Positions 16,236 to 24,677 of a stretch of DNA of 64,000 nucleotides are shown here, in pieces. The position numbers and the translations under genes were made by a program. The DNA lies in assembly GCF_018130955.1 (NCBI RefSeq), contig NZ_JAFCJM010000032.1, positions 1 through 64,000 on the forward strand, read 5' to 3'. Below the pieces are notes generated by a model. The model was not told the DNA's origin. It made no database searches and saw only the letters and a list, made by a program, of their open reading frames with translations. Each line of letters begins with the position of its first letter. Position 1 is the first letter of the stretch. This DNA is from Bradyrhizobium liaoningense. GTDB taxonomy: Bacteria > Pseudomonadota > Alphaproteobacteria > Rhizobiales > Xanthobacteraceae.

Positions 16236-18107
16236 CTATCCCGCGCCGAGCGCAACGGCGATGGTGTAGGTTGCAAGGCTCGCCAGATAGGCCAGCGTCA
16301 GCATGTAGACGAACGTGGTCGCCATCCAGGCCCAGCTTCCGGTCTCGCGCTTGATGACCGCGAGGGTGGAGGCGCATTGCGGGGCGAAGATGTACCAGGC
16401 GAGCAGCGACAGCGCGGTCGCCAGCGACCATTTGGTTGCCAGCACTTGGCCGATCTGCTCGGCCGCTTCCTTGCCGCCCTCGATCGCATAGACCGTGCCG
16501 AGGGCTGCGACCGCGACCTCGCGCGCCGCCATGCCCGGAATCAGCGCCACCGCGATCTGCCAGTTGAAGCCGACGGGCGCGAGCAGCGGCTCCAGCGCCT
16601 TGCCGATCATCGCAGCGAGGCTGAAGTCGATGGCAGGCTCGGTTGAGCCCGCGGGCGGCTGCGGGAACGAGGCCAGGAACCAGATCAGCACCATCATCGA
16701 GAAGATCGTGGTGCCGGCGCGCTGCAAAAACATCTTTGCGCGGGTGAAGATGCCGATCGCGATCGATTTCAGGCGCGGCATCTTGTAGTCGGGCAATTCG
16801 AGCATGAACGGCGCCGGTGCGTAGTCGCGCAGCATGAAGAACTTGATCACGAAGGACACGCAGAGCGCGCTGACGATGCCGGCGGCGTAGAGGCCGAACA
16901 TCACCAGCCCCTGCAGGTGGATGAAGCCCCAGACCTCGGTGTCCGGAATGAAGGCCGAGATGATCAGCGTGTAGACGGGGATGCGCGCCGAGCAGGTCAT
17001 CAGCGGCGCGATCAGGATCGTGGTCAGGCGGTCGCGCCGGTCGTCGATCACGCGCGTCGCCATGATGCCGGGGATGGCGCAGGCAAAACTCGACAGCAGC
17101 GGAATGAAGGCGCGGCCGTGCAGGCCGGCGCCGCCCATGATGCGGTCCATCAGGAACGCGGCGCGCGCCATGTAGCCAAAATCTTCCAGGAGCAGGATGA
17201 ACAGGAAGATGATGATGATCTGCGGCAGGAACACGATGACGCTGCCGACGCCTGAGATCACGCCGTTCTGGAGAAAACTCTGCAACAGGCCGGCGGGTAG
17301 CGTAGCGTGCACGAGCTGCCCGAGCCCGTCGAACCCGCCGGAGAGCAGCTCCATCAGCGGTTTGGCCCAGGCGAACACCGCTTGGAACATCACGAACAGG
17401 ATCAGCGCCAGCACCAGGAGGCCGCCGACGGGGTGCAGCACCACGGCGTCGATCCGCGCTGTCCAGGTGTCGGGACGGCTCGGCAGGCTGACGCTCGCCG
17501 CGATGATCCGGTCGGCCTCGCGCTGGGTGGTGCGCAGTTCGGACACGGTCAGCGCCCGCCAGGTGTTCTCCTGCGGCTGCGGCTGAACCTGTGCCGAAAT
17601 CTCGTCCGTGTGCTTCAACAGGGCGGCGGTGCCGCCCTTGCGCACCGCGATCGAGGTGACCACGGGCACGCCGAGCTCTTGCGCAAGCCGTTCGACATCG
17701 ACGGTGATGCCGCGGCGGGTGGCGATGTCGAACATGTTGAGCACCAGCACCAGCGGCCGCCCAGTGCGCTTGAGCTCGAGCAGCAGGCGGATGGTGAGGC
17801 GGAGATTGGTGGAATCGGCGACGCACAGCACGAGATCGGGCTTGATCTCGCCAGACGCCTTGCCGAGCACGAAGTCGCGGGTGATCTCCTCGTCCGGGCT
17901 GCGGCCGCGCAGCGAATAGGTGCCGGGCAGGTCGACGAGCGAGACCTGACGTCCCAAGGGAGTGACGAAGAAGCCTTCCTTGCGCTCGACGGTGACGCCG
18001 GGATAGTTCGCGACCTTCTGCCGGCTGCCGGTCAGCGCGTTGAACAGCGAGGTCTTGCCGCTGTTGGGCGTGCCCACAAGGGCCAGATGCAGCAAGGGTG
18101 CTTCCAT
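16236..18107 (-). CDS. feoB: ferrous iron transport protein B (FeoB)
   Basis: A 623-residue inner-membrane Fe(II) transporter. The N-terminal G domain has GTPNSGKTS (residues 12-20, P-loop), the DLPGTYSL switch II region, and LNMFD in place of NKxD. The C-terminal two-thirds is membrane with two Gate-type halves (including SSFACAIPGIMATR and a later FAPQCASTLAVIKRETG, each with the conserved Cys). Somewhat shorter than the 773-residue E. coli protein but normal for alphaproteobacteria. It follows feoA by 18 bases, forming feoAB; no feoC was seen. A possible Irr-type box lies ahead of feoA. Role: GTP-dependent uptake of ferrous iron under low oxygen or low iron. Confidence 0.96.
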   Translation of the reverse strand: MEAPLLHLALVGTPNSGKTSLFNALTGSRQKVANYPGVTVERKEGFFVTPLGRQVSLVDLPGTYSLRGRSPDEEITRDFVLGKASGEIKPDLVLCVADSTNLRLTIRLLLELKRTGRPLVLVLNMFDIATRRGITVDVERLAQELGVPVVTSIAVRKGGTAALLKHTDEISAQVQPQPQENTWRALTVSELRTTQREADRIIAASVSLPSRPDTWTARIDAVVLHPVGGLLVLALILFVMFQAVFAWAKPLMELLSGGFDGLGQLVHATLPAGLLQSFLQNGVISGVGSVIVFLPQIIIIFLFILLLEDFGYMARAAFLMDRIMGGAGLHGRAFIPLLSSFACAIPGIMATRVIDDRRDRLTTILIAPLMTCSARIPVYTLIISAFIPDTEVWGFIHLQGLVMFGLYAAGIVSALCVSFVIKFFMLRDYAPAPFMLELPDYKMPRLKSIAIGIFTRAKMFLQRAGTTIFSMMVLIWFLASFPQPPAGSTEPAIDFSLAAMIGKALEPLLAPVGFNWQIAVALIPGMAAREVAVAALGTVYAIEGGKEAAEQIGQVLATKWSLATALSLLAWYIFAPQCASTLAVIKRETGSWAWMATTFVYMLTLAYLASLATYTIAVALGAG

Positions 18108-18125
18108 GGGGCAGGTCCGGTGGCG

Positions 18126-18413
18126 TCAGGCGACGATGATGGCCATGGCCTCGCGTCGGCGAACGGCGACGGTGATGTTGTCGACGCGCACCGCGATCGG
18201 GTCGCGGCCGACGATGCCCTCGTGCAGGATCTCGACCTTGGCGCCCTCCACGAAGCCGAGCTCGATCAGGCGACTTTCGAGTTCGATGTCGGACAGGGCG
18301 GAGCCGGCCTGGCCGGCGGACAGATGCTGGATGGTGCCCGCAAAGCCGCGCCGGGCGAGGCCCAGCGGGAGGGAGGCGGGCGCCTGCGAGCGCGGGTCAT
18401 TATCTTCGGTCAT
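18126..18413 (-). CDS. feoA: FeoA family ferrous iron transport accessory protein
   Basis: A 95-residue cytoplasmic SH3-like protein. The FeoA core is seen as LARRGFAGTIQHL, then SDIELESRLIELGFVEGAKVEILHE, VGRDPIAVRVDNITVAVRRREA. It partners FeoB and is thought to modulate its G domain. The ATG at 18413 is chosen; a TTG five codons upstream (18428) is in frame but less likely. It is directly followed by feoB on the same strand. Confidence 0.92.
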   Translation of the reverse strand: MTEDNDPRSQAPASLPLGLARRGFAGTIQHLSAGQAGSALSDIELESRLIELGFVEGAKVEILHEGIVGRDPIAVRVDNITVAVRRREAMAIIVA

Positions 18414-18473
18414 GACCTGTATTTTCAACCGCAGGCAGGCAGGTCAAGCGCGCGCCCCCTGTCGAGGCTGCAC

Positions 18474-18490
18474 CTTAGAGTGATTATAAA
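18474..18490. promoter_or_regulatory. possible iron control element (Irr/ICE-like dyad) upstream of feoA
   Basis: CTTAGAG-TGA-TTATAAA on the plus strand matches 11 of 14 arm positions of an ICE-type dyad (TTTAGAA, short spacer, TTCTAAA), the kind of site bound by Irr in rhizobia. It sits about 60 bases upstream of the feoA start, in the position expected of the promoter. The match is by eye from a remembered consensus, so it is only a candidate. Confidence 0.35.
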
Positions 18491-18530
18491 GTGCGCGCAG
18501 GGTTTTGCGCACAGGTCAGGCTTTTGCGCC

Positions 18531-18785
18531 CTATTCCGCGGCCGCTTTCGCCTCGGCCTGGCCCGATCCAGCGCGGTGCTTGAAGTAATCGAGCACGAAC
18601 AGCCGGATCGCGGACGACAGGTTGCCCTGCTGGCGATTGTTATCGATCTCGCCGACGAGCTCCGACAGCGTCATGTTGCGCAGGCCCGAGATCTCCTTCA
18701 TCCCGTTCCAAAACGCCTCTTCCAGGCTGACGCTTGTCTTATGGCCGGCGACGACGATCGATCGCTTGACGACGGGTGACTTCAT
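18531..18785 (-). CDS. ribbon-helix-helix domain protein (RHH_4-like)
   Basis: An 84-residue small protein of the ribbon-helix-helix type found in alphaproteobacteria. KRSIVVAGHKTSVSLEEAFWNGM begins with a beta strand and first helix, and MTLSELVGEIDNNRQQGNLSSAIRLFVLDYF gives the second and third helices. RHH proteins bind DNA as dimers, but this subgroup is not characterised well enough to name targets. The start at 18785 overlaps the stop of the DUF4169 gene (ATGA), so the two are translationally coupled. An in-frame extension to 18986 is only a shadow of the upstream gene. Confidence 0.83.
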   Translation of the reverse strand: MKSPVVKRSIVVAGHKTSVSLEEAFWNGMKEISGLRNMTLSELVGEIDNNRQQGNLSSAIRLFVLDYFKHRAGSGQAEAKAAAE

Positions 18786-18970
18786 GGCAGTTCCTCGCGA
18801 TCGATCCGATGCTGATCCAGGCGCTCCTTCGCCTGTTCCTGACGCTTCTCCTCCGAGATGCGCTCGGCCTTGGTGCGGCCGAACTTCGCCCGGTTGGTGT
18901 CCGCCTGCTTCGCCGAGGCCTCGCGCTCCGCGCGCTTCCGGAAGCGATTCAGATTGATGACGTTCCCCAT
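18782..18970 (-). CDS. DUF4169 family small basic protein
   Basis: A 62-residue, strongly charged helical protein beginning MGNVINLNRFRKRAEREA, the diagnostic N terminus of DUF4169; the rest alternates Lys/Arg and Glu (FGRTKAERISEEKRQEQAKE). Its function is unknown. It is the first gene of a two-gene unit with the RHH gene, overlapping it by four bases, an arrangement repeated in many alphaproteobacteria (general knowledge). Confidence 0.85.
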   Translation of the reverse strand: MGNVINLNRFRKRAEREASAKQADTNRAKFGRTKAERISEEKRQEQAKERLDQHRIDREELP

Positions 18971-19204
18971 GCCGCGTCTCCATCACCCGATCCTCGCCGG
19001 GCGGGATGAACCATTCAGAAACAAGGCGCAGAATTGCACCGCAATAGACTTGATCGTCATTCGATCGTCCTCGTCAATCGGCCTCTGGTACCATCAAACA
19101 TGACTTTGGCCCCCGGAGGGGTGAGTATGGCTAGCACCTGCCGGGCCGCCGACATTGACGGTAATCAAAGCCCGTCATTTGGGCCCCATATTTCATGACG
19201 ATTT

Positions 19205-19228
19205 GGCCTCCGTATGATTACGGAGGCC
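19205..19228 (-). terminator. hairpin terminator downstream of fumC
   Basis: Perfect 10-base inverted repeat GGCCTCCGTA / TACGGAGGCC with a four-base loop, ten bases past the fumC stop. The T-run after it on the minus strand is poor, so termination may be weak or the stem may mainly protect the transcript end. Confidence 0.6.
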
Positions 19229-19237
19229 TGTCGGAAT

Positions 19238-20656
19238 TCAGCCCGGATGGGTCATTTTCTCGGGCCTGACCAGCCGGTCGAACTCGTCCGCGGAGACGAA
19301 TCCGAGCTTGACCGCCTCCTGCTTGAGCGTCGTGCCGTTGGCATGCGCGGTCTTGGCCACTTTGGCGGCGTTGTCGTAGCCGATTCTGGGGGCCAGCGCC
19401 GTCACCAGCATCAGCGAGCGCTCCATCAGCTCCCGGATCCGCTTCTCGTCGGCGCGGATGCCGTCGACGCAGTGCTCCGTGAAGGAGCGCGCGGCATCGG
19501 CCAGGAGCCGGATCGAGTGCAGCATGTTGTAGGCCAGCACCGGCTTGAAGACGTTGAGCTCGAAATGGCCCTGGCTGCCGGCGATGGTGATCGCGGTGTG
19601 ATTGCCGAACACCTGGCAGCACACCATGGTCATCGCCTCGCATTGGGTCGGGTTGACCTTGCCGGGCATGATCGATGAGCCCGGCTCATTCTCCGGCAGG
19701 ATCAGTTCGCCGAGCCCCGAGCGCGGGCCGGATCCGAGCAGACGGATGTCGTTGGCGATCTTGAACAGGCCGGTTGCGACCGAATTGATGGCGCCATGAG
19801 CGAGCACATAGGCGTCGTTGGAGGCCAGCGCCTCGAATTTGTTGGCGGCGCTGGTGAAGGGCAGTTTGGTAATGGCCTTGACGTGCTTGGCGAACAGTTT
19901 TGCGAAGCGCGGCTTGGAATTGAGGCCGGTGCCGACCGCCGTGCCGCCTTGCGCCAGCGGATAGAGATCCTTCACCGCCACCTTCAGCCGCGCAATGCCG
20001 CTCTCGACCTGCGCGGCATAGCCGGAAAATTCCTGCCCGAGCGTCAGCGGGGTTGCATCCTGGGTGTGAGTGCGCCCGATCTTGACGATCTTTGCGAACG
20101 CCTTCTCCTTCTTGCGTAGCGCGCGGTGCAGCTCGCTTAGGGCAGGGACGAGATCGGCGATGATGCGGTCTGCGGCCGCGATATGCATCGCGGTCGGGAA
20201 CGAGTCGTTCGACGACTGGCTCATATTGACGTGATCGTTGGGATGCACCGGCTTCTTGGCGCCGAGCTCGCCGCCCAACAATTCATTGGCACGGTTGGCG
20301 ATCACCTCGTTCAGATTCATGTTGGACTGCGTGCCCGAACCGGTTTGCCAGACCACCAGCGGGAAATGCGCATCCCATCGGCCTTCCACCACCTCGCGCG
20401 CCGCGCGGATGATGGCGCTGGCCCGCCGTTGATCGAGCAGCCCGAGCTCGCGATTGGTCATGGCCGCGGCGAGCTTGACGATGCCGAGCGCATGCACGAG
20501 CGAAATCGGCATGCGGTCTTCGCCGATCCGAAAATTCTGGCGGGAGCGCTCGGTCTGCGCGCCCCAATAGCGATCGGCGGGAACTTCGATCGGACCAAAG
20601 CTGTCGGTCTCGATGCGGGTAGGGGAGAGTCGCGCAGCGCGGGTCGTCTTGTCCAT
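19238..20656 (-). CDS. fumC: class II fumarate hydratase
   Basis: A 472-residue cytoplasmic tricarboxylic acid cycle enzyme catalysing fumarate to L-malate. The fumarase/aspartase signature GSSIMPGKVNPTQCEA is complete, and the substrate-site blocks WQTGSGTQSNMNLNEVIANR, HPNDHVNMSQSSNDSFPTAM and the TRIETDSFGPIEVPADRYWGAQTERS start are all present. The signature distinguishes fumarase from aspartase and argininosuccinate lyase in combination with the GSGTQSNMN block. The ATG at 20656 has AGGATGG eight to nine bases upstream; ATGs at 20668 and 20704 are in frame alternatives. A hairpin follows the stop. sspB lies upstream on the same strand. Confidence 0.96.
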   Translation of the reverse strand: MDKTTRAARLSPTRIETDSFGPIEVPADRYWGAQTERSRQNFRIGEDRMPISLVHALGIVKLAAAMTNRELGLLDQRRASAIIRAAREVVEGRWDAHFPLVVWQTGSGTQSNMNLNEVIANRANELLGGELGAKKPVHPNDHVNMSQSSNDSFPTAMHIAAADRIIADLVPALSELHRALRKKEKAFAKIVKIGRTHTQDATPLTLGQEFSGYAAQVESGIARLKVAVKDLYPLAQGGTAVGTGLNSKPRFAKLFAKHVKAITKLPFTSAANKFEALASNDAYVLAHGAINSVATGLFKIANDIRLLGSGPRSGLGELILPENEPGSSIMPGKVNPTQCEAMTMVCCQVFGNHTAITIAGSQGHFELNVFKPVLAYNMLHSIRLLADAARSFTEHCVDGIRADEKRIRELMERSLMLVTALAPRIGYDNAAKVAKTAHANGTTLKQEAVKLGFVSADEFDRLVRPEKMTHPG

Positions 20657-20754
20657 GAGCACATCCATCCTGCCGCGCGGACGCGCGACCTCTCGTAGGC
20701 TCATCTATATAGGCAGTTTGGCCGAGCTTAGCGCTGCAAGTCCCGCAGTCTCGA

Positions 20755-21276
20755 TCATTTCTTACGGAAACGATCGAGGCGAACGACCTCGGCGCCGCCG
20801 CCCTGGCCCGGCGCGGCAGGTTCTTCCTCGGCCTCCGCCTTCTCGGCGGCCGGAGCAGGTACCGACACGGCCGACGCCGCAGGCGCGGCCGGCAACCCCG
20901 CCGGCGCAACCTCGGCGACATCAGACGTGTCGAACTGGAGGCCGAACTTCACGGAGGGGTCGAGAAAACTCTTGATGGCGCTGAACGGCACCACCAGGCG
21001 TTCCGGAATGCCGCCGAAGGACAGGCCGACCTCGAAGCGGTCGTCGAGGACCGTGAGGTCCCAGAACTGGTGCTGGAGGATGATCGTCATCTCTTCCGGA
21101 TATTGCGCAAGCAGCCGCGGCGAGAGCTTTACGCCCTCGGCCTTCGATACGAAGGTGATGAAGAAATGATGCTCGCCCGGCAATCCGTGCGCTGCAGCAT
21201 CGCTCAGCACCTTTCGCAGCACGCCGCGCAGCGCGTCCCGTGCCAGCACGTCGTATCGGATATGATCGGTCGCCAT
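20755..21276 (-). CDS. sspB: SspB family ClpXP adaptor protein
   Basis: A 173-residue cytoplasmic adaptor that delivers ssrA-tagged polypeptides to ClpXP. The folded core (residues about 1-115) begins IRYDVLARDALRGVLRKVLS and includes HHFFITFVSKAEGVKLSPRL, QFWDLTVLDDRFEVGLSFGG and the PFSAIKSFLDPSVKFGLQF block of the alphaproteobacterial family. A flexible Ala/Pro/Glu-rich linker (about 116-160) ends in VVRLDRFRKK, the short C-terminal tail expected to contact ClpX. It lies about 120 bases downstream of the tmRNA gene on the same strand, so the tag RNA and its tag-recognising adaptor are neighbours. Confidence 0.93.
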   Translation of the reverse strand: MATDHIRYDVLARDALRGVLRKVLSDAAAHGLPGEHHFFITFVSKAEGVKLSPRLLAQYPEEMTIILQHQFWDLTVLDDRFEVGLSFGGIPERLVVPFSAIKSFLDPSVKFGLQFDTSDVAEVAPAGLPAAPAASAVSVPAPAAEKAEAEEEPAAPGQGGGAEVVRLDRFRKK

Positions 21277-21395
21277 TGTGGATCCTGACTATCGGTCCTG
21301 TCGTATTCTGCCCGGTCCGAACCGCCACTCGCGGCCCGACTCGCGAAGCATCCATGGTACCGCGCCTGCGGGAGTAGCTGGAGTCCCCGTTGGGG

Positions 21396-21435
21396 AGAAA
21401 AAAGGAAGTGGAGGCTTCTGTTGCCAGGTGCCTCC
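21396..21435 (-). terminator. intrinsic terminator of the tmRNA gene
   Basis: On the minus strand GGAGGC and GCCTCC form a six-base stem around a 14-base loop and are followed within a few bases by a run of T. It sits directly after the tag-coding part of ssrA and ahead of sspB. Confidence 0.65.
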
Positions 21436-21765
21436 GAACCCCGCCTAACGGAGCTTAACCCGTTAGGACTTTAAGATGGTCTTTCAAACTGCGTTACGCA
21501 GCCTGAGCAACCGGAGCAAAGTTGTCGTTGGCAACTATTGCATTAGCCCGATAACGGCGGAACCATACCGAGAAAAAGTACGCCCTTTACGCCCTCGTCG
21601 ATCCTATTTCGCCCCCGCCAAAGCCCGCCTTCCGGCGGCAGAAAGCCCTGGTGGGCTTTGGTGGAGGCGCCGGGTACCGCCCCCGGGTCCGAATGGTTTA
21701 TTGCGACGACCGTTTATTTCCATAGCCGGCGAACCGGCACCCCCAATATAGGGGGCAAAGGATTA
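21410..21765 (-). ncRNA. ssrA: two-piece (circularly permuted) tmRNA
   Basis: Minus-strand transfer-messenger RNA in the split alphaproteobacterial form. The acceptor piece comes first and ends at 21659 with CGCCTCC-A-CCA. After an intervening segment that is removed, the coding piece begins at 21616 with GGGGGCG, which pairs over seven bases (one G-U) with CGCCTCC to make the acceptor stem, followed by AGGATCGACG, close to the tmRNA consensus. The tag codons are 21532-21497 and read ANDNFAPVAQAA, with a TAA stop at 21496-21494. A CCGGG/CCCGG T-arm with a seven-base loop precedes the acceptor strand. Outer ends are approximate. Role: rescue of stalled ribosomes and tagging for ClpXP. Confidence 0.92.
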
Positions 21766-22269
21766 GAAAAACAGGGGTTTCGGTAGGTCGATCCAGGTTC
21801 CCGTGGATAGAGGCGGAGACCGCCTTGGCGCGGCCGCGGCCCCGGTTTTGGGTTCAAGATATGCCTTCGGATTCATCGCCATGCGTGCAAGAGCCGAGCC
21901 CAACCTCCCGCCGAACCTGCTCGTGCTGTTCGTGGCCTTTGCCAAAATGTCGCGCGTCGGCGCCGCCGCGGGGCCGTGCCGGAGATGCATCACACGCGCG
22001 ATGTGCCTGCCGATGGCATTGCTGACCTATTCCGTGAGGCGGCTTTTGAACTGCCCGATCAGTCCGCGCACATTGTTGCTGACGGGCGTGGTCGCGGTGC
22101 TTGCCCCTGCGACACGCATGCATCCGCTCAGGCTGTTGCTTGCCGGGGGCATTTTGGGTTTTGCTGGCGTTGTCTGACGAAAATCGCTAGGCAAGTATCC
22201 GGGTGGGGGTTTCAAATCCAACCGTGAGAACAACAAGGCTCGTGACGACGGGTCGCGGAGGAGACATGC
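21766..22269. other. 500-base interval without a supported gene
   Basis: Between the tmRNA and tctB. Frames of 76-124 codons are open on both strands, but their products have no recognisable motifs, lack ribosome sites and differ in composition from the neighbours. It should contain the promoter of ssrA (minus strand) and of the tct genes (plus strand); I could not place either with confidence. Confidence 0.5.
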
Positions 22270-23034
22270 ATGGCCGACACAATGGGCCATTCAGCGACAG
22301 CTAAGCGTAGCAATATGTCGGTGGCGCTCGGCATCTTCGTGCTGGCGCTGGCACCGCAAATCTTCGAAATCATCTGGTCGCTCGGGACGATTGTCGGCTG
22401 GGGCAGCGGGCGCGGACCCGCGGCCGCGCTGATCGGCCATGCAAGCGCCCTGTTGGCCGGGGCCCCCGGCGCCGTGTTCGGCTCGTTCGGCGGCGAGGCC
22501 AAGAAGCTGTCGTCCGACGTGCTGTTGGCGCTGATCTACTCCTATCCGCTGTTCGCGGTGGCGATCCTCACGATCTTCATGACGATCAAGTCGCCGCAGG
22601 ACTATATCGGCGGCGTCGTGCTGATGGCGGTGGCGCTGTTCGCGCTGTGGGCGTCGAGCGACTTGCAGGGCATGCGCGGATTTTCCTTCGGTGCCGGCAC
22701 GGCGCCACGCATGTTCGGCGGGCTCATGGTCGCGCTGTCGGCCGGCATCGCGCTCACCGGTCTTTTGCAGGATGGACCCGGCCTCTCGCATTATTCCTGG
22801 CGCGGGCCGTTGTTCGTGATGGCGTCGATCCTGTTCTTCGCGTTGGCGATCCGGCCGCTGGGTCTCGTCGTCTCGGCGTTCGCAAGCTTCCTGATCGCAG
22901 CAGCCGGTTCGCACGAGACGCGCTGGATCGAGGCCGTCATCGTCGGCGCCTGTCTGACGGCCGGCTGCGCGATCCTGTTCCCCTACATATTGGGGCTGCC
23001 GATGCCGATGCTTCCGCGTTTCCTGATGCAGTGA
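22270..23034 (+). CDS. tctB: tripartite tricarboxylate transporter, small membrane subunit (TctB-like)
   Basis: A 254-residue inner-membrane protein with about six hydrophobic segments. The C-terminal TctB domain is recognisable from FSFGAGTAPRMFGGLMVALSAG (about residue 138 on), GPLFVMASILFFALAIRPLG and the final FPYILGLPMPMLPRFL. An extra N-terminal part (about 1-110) carries two more hydrophobic stretches and is longer than in minimal TctB proteins. It pairs with TctA to move di- or tricarboxylates brought by a TctC binding protein, driven by an ion gradient. The stop is eight bases before tctA. Substrate unknown. Confidence 0.86.
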   Translation: MADTMGHSATAKRSNMSVALGIFVLALAPQIFEIIWSLGTIVGWGSGRGPAAALIGHASALLAGAPGAVFGSFGGEAKKLSSDVLLALIYSYPLFAVAILTIFMTIKSPQDYIGGVVLMAVALFALWASSDLQGMRGFSFGAGTAPRMFGGLMVALSAGIALTGLLQDGPGLSHYSWRGPLFVMASILFFALAIRPLGLVVSAFASFLIAAAGSHETRWIEAVIVGACLTAGCAILFPYILGLPMPMLPRFLMQ

Positions 23035-23041
23035 GGGCGTA

Positions 23042-24556
23042 ATGGATCTCTTTGCCAACCTCGCCCACGGCTTCGTCGTCGCGCTATCGCCGATCAACCT
23101 CTTGATGTGCCTGATCGGTGCCCTCGTCGGCACGCTGGTCGGCGTTCTCCCGGGCATCGGCACCATCGCGACGGTGGCGATGCTGTTGCCGATCACGTTC
23201 GGATTGCCACCGGTCGGCGCGCTGATCATGCTCGCCGGCATCTACTACGGCGCCCAATATGGCGGCTCGACCACCTCGATCCTGGTCAACATCCCAGGCG
23301 AGGCGACCTCAGTCGTCACCGCGCTCGACGGTCACCAGATGGCCAAGCAGGGCCGAGCCGGCCCGGCGCTGGCGATCGCGGCGATCGGCTCCTTCTTCGC
23401 CGGCTGCGTCGCGACCATCCTCATCGCCGTCCTCGGCGCGCCCCTGACAAAGCTCGCGCTGGCGTTCGGCCCAGCCGAGTATTTCTCGCTGATGGTGCTG
23501 GGCCTGATCTTTGCCGTCGTGCTGGCAAAAGGCTCGGTGCTCAAGGCGATCGCGATGATCGTGCTGGGGCTGCTGCTCTCGATGGTCGGCTCCGACATCG
23601 AGACCGGTGCCTCCCGCATGGCCTTCAACATCCCCGAGCTCGCCGATGGCCTTGGCTTCGCTACGGTCGCGATGGGCGTGTTCGGCTTTGCCGAGATCAT
23701 CCGCAATCTGGATCACGGCGCGGAACTGAACCGTGACCTGGTGCAGCAGAAGATCACCGGCCTGATGCCGACGAAGAAGGATCTGATCGACTCCACGCCC
23801 GCAATCCTGCGCGGCACGGTGCTCGGTTCCATCCTCGGCATCCTGCCGGGCGGCGGCGCGGTCATCGCGTCCTTCGCCGCCTACACGCTGGAGAAGAAGA
23901 TCGCGAAGAACCCGTCGCGCTTCGGCCGCGGCGCGATCGAGGGCGTGGCGGCGCCGGAGAGCGCCAACAACGCCGCGGCGCAGACCTCCTTCATCCCGCT
24001 GCTCACGCTCGGTATCCCGCCGAACGCTGTGATGGCGCTGATGGTCGGCGCGATGACCATTCACGGCATCGTGCCGGGTCCGCAGGTGATGCAGAAGCAG
24101 CCGGATCTCGTCTGGGGCATGATCGCCTCGATGTGGATCGGCAATCTGATGCTGATCATCATCAACCTGCCGCTGGTTGGCATCTGGGTGCGCCTGTTGC
24201 GCGTGCCTTACCGGCTCATGTTCCCGTCGATCGTGATCTTCTGTGCGATCGGCATCTACTCCGTCAATAACGCGCCCGTCGACGTCATCCTCGCCGGCGT
24301 GTTCGGGCTCGTCGGCTACTGGCTGATCAAGCACGATTTCGAGCCAGCCCCGCTGCTGCTCGGCATGGTGCTGGGGCCGCTAATGGAGGAGAACCTGCGG
24401 CGTGCGTTGCTGATCTCGCGCGGCGATTGGAGCGTGTTCGTCACGCGGCCGTTGTCGGCTGTGCTGCTCGCGGTCGCAGCCGCGCTCCTGGTGCTCGCCG
24501 TGTTGCCGACATTGCGCGCCAAGCGCGACGAGGTGTTCACGGAATCGGAGAACTGA
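23042..24556 (+). CDS. tctA: tripartite tricarboxylate transporter, large permease subunit (TctA)
   Basis: A 504-residue permease with about 11-12 membrane segments. The TctA blocks are clear: GVLPGIGTIATVAMLLPITFG (about 35-55), YYGAQYGGSTTSILVNIPGE (about 68-88), and the repeat-like GILPGGGAVIASFAAYTLEK with EGVAAPESANNAAAQTSFIP (about 270-320). Length is standard. It is the main translocation subunit of the tripartite system. The order here is tctB, tctA, then tctC beyond a hairpin, rather than the classical tctCBA. Confidence 0.94.
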   Translation: MDLFANLAHGFVVALSPINLLMCLIGALVGTLVGVLPGIGTIATVAMLLPITFGLPPVGALIMLAGIYYGAQYGGSTTSILVNIPGEATSVVTALDGHQMAKQGRAGPALAIAAIGSFFAGCVATILIAVLGAPLTKLALAFGPAEYFSLMVLGLIFAVVLAKGSVLKAIAMIVLGLLLSMVGSDIETGASRMAFNIPELADGLGFATVAMGVFGFAEIIRNLDHGAELNRDLVQQKITGLMPTKKDLIDSTPAILRGTVLGSILGILPGGGAVIASFAAYTLEKKIAKNPSRFGRGAIEGVAAPESANNAAAQTSFIPLLTLGIPPNAVMALMVGAMTIHGIVPGPQVMQKQPDLVWGMIASMWIGNLMLIIINLPLVGIWVRLLRVPYRLMFPSIVIFCAIGIYSVNNAPVDVILAGVFGLVGYWLIKHDFEPAPLLLGMVLGPLMEENLRRALLISRGDWSVFVTRPLSAVLLAVAAALLVLAVLPTLRAKRDEVFTESEN

Positions 24557-24621
24557 TCCGGCGCCTGCGTCGGCGCGCCGCAGGCGGAAGGCATCGACTT
24601 TCCCCGCAGTCTGGTCAAATG

Positions 24622-24657
24622 AAAATGCCGGCCGTCACGGTCGGCATTTTTGTTTTG
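24622..24657 (+). terminator. hairpin with T-run between tctA and tctC
   Basis: AAAATGCCGGCC and GGTCGGCATTTTT form a 12-base stem (one G-U) around a five-base loop, followed by TTTTGTTTTG. It looks like an intrinsic terminator, yet lies inside the transporter gene set, 20 bases before the tctC start; partial read-through would give a different amount of binding protein than of permease, or tctC has its own promoter. Confidence 0.72.
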
Positions 24658-24677
24658 ACGTTCCGAAGGGGATCGAG

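Noticed and set aside
16084..17826. 580-codon minus-strand frame overlapping feoB in another phase
   Set aside because: Composition is Arg/His/Pro-rich nonsense; feoB in the adjacent frame is complete.
17307..18779. 490-codon plus-strand frame opposite feoB, feoA and the RHH gene
   Set aside because: Antisense shadow of three recognised genes, without a start region or domains.
21410..21765. Possible genomic island attachment at the tmRNA gene
   Set aside because: tmRNA genes often serve as integration sites, but no duplicate of its 3' end and no integrase is present nearby.
21803..22177. 124-codon hydrophobic plus-strand frame upstream of tctB
   Set aside because: No ribosome site, no motif, and a competing frame on the minus strand of similar quality; likely promoter region.
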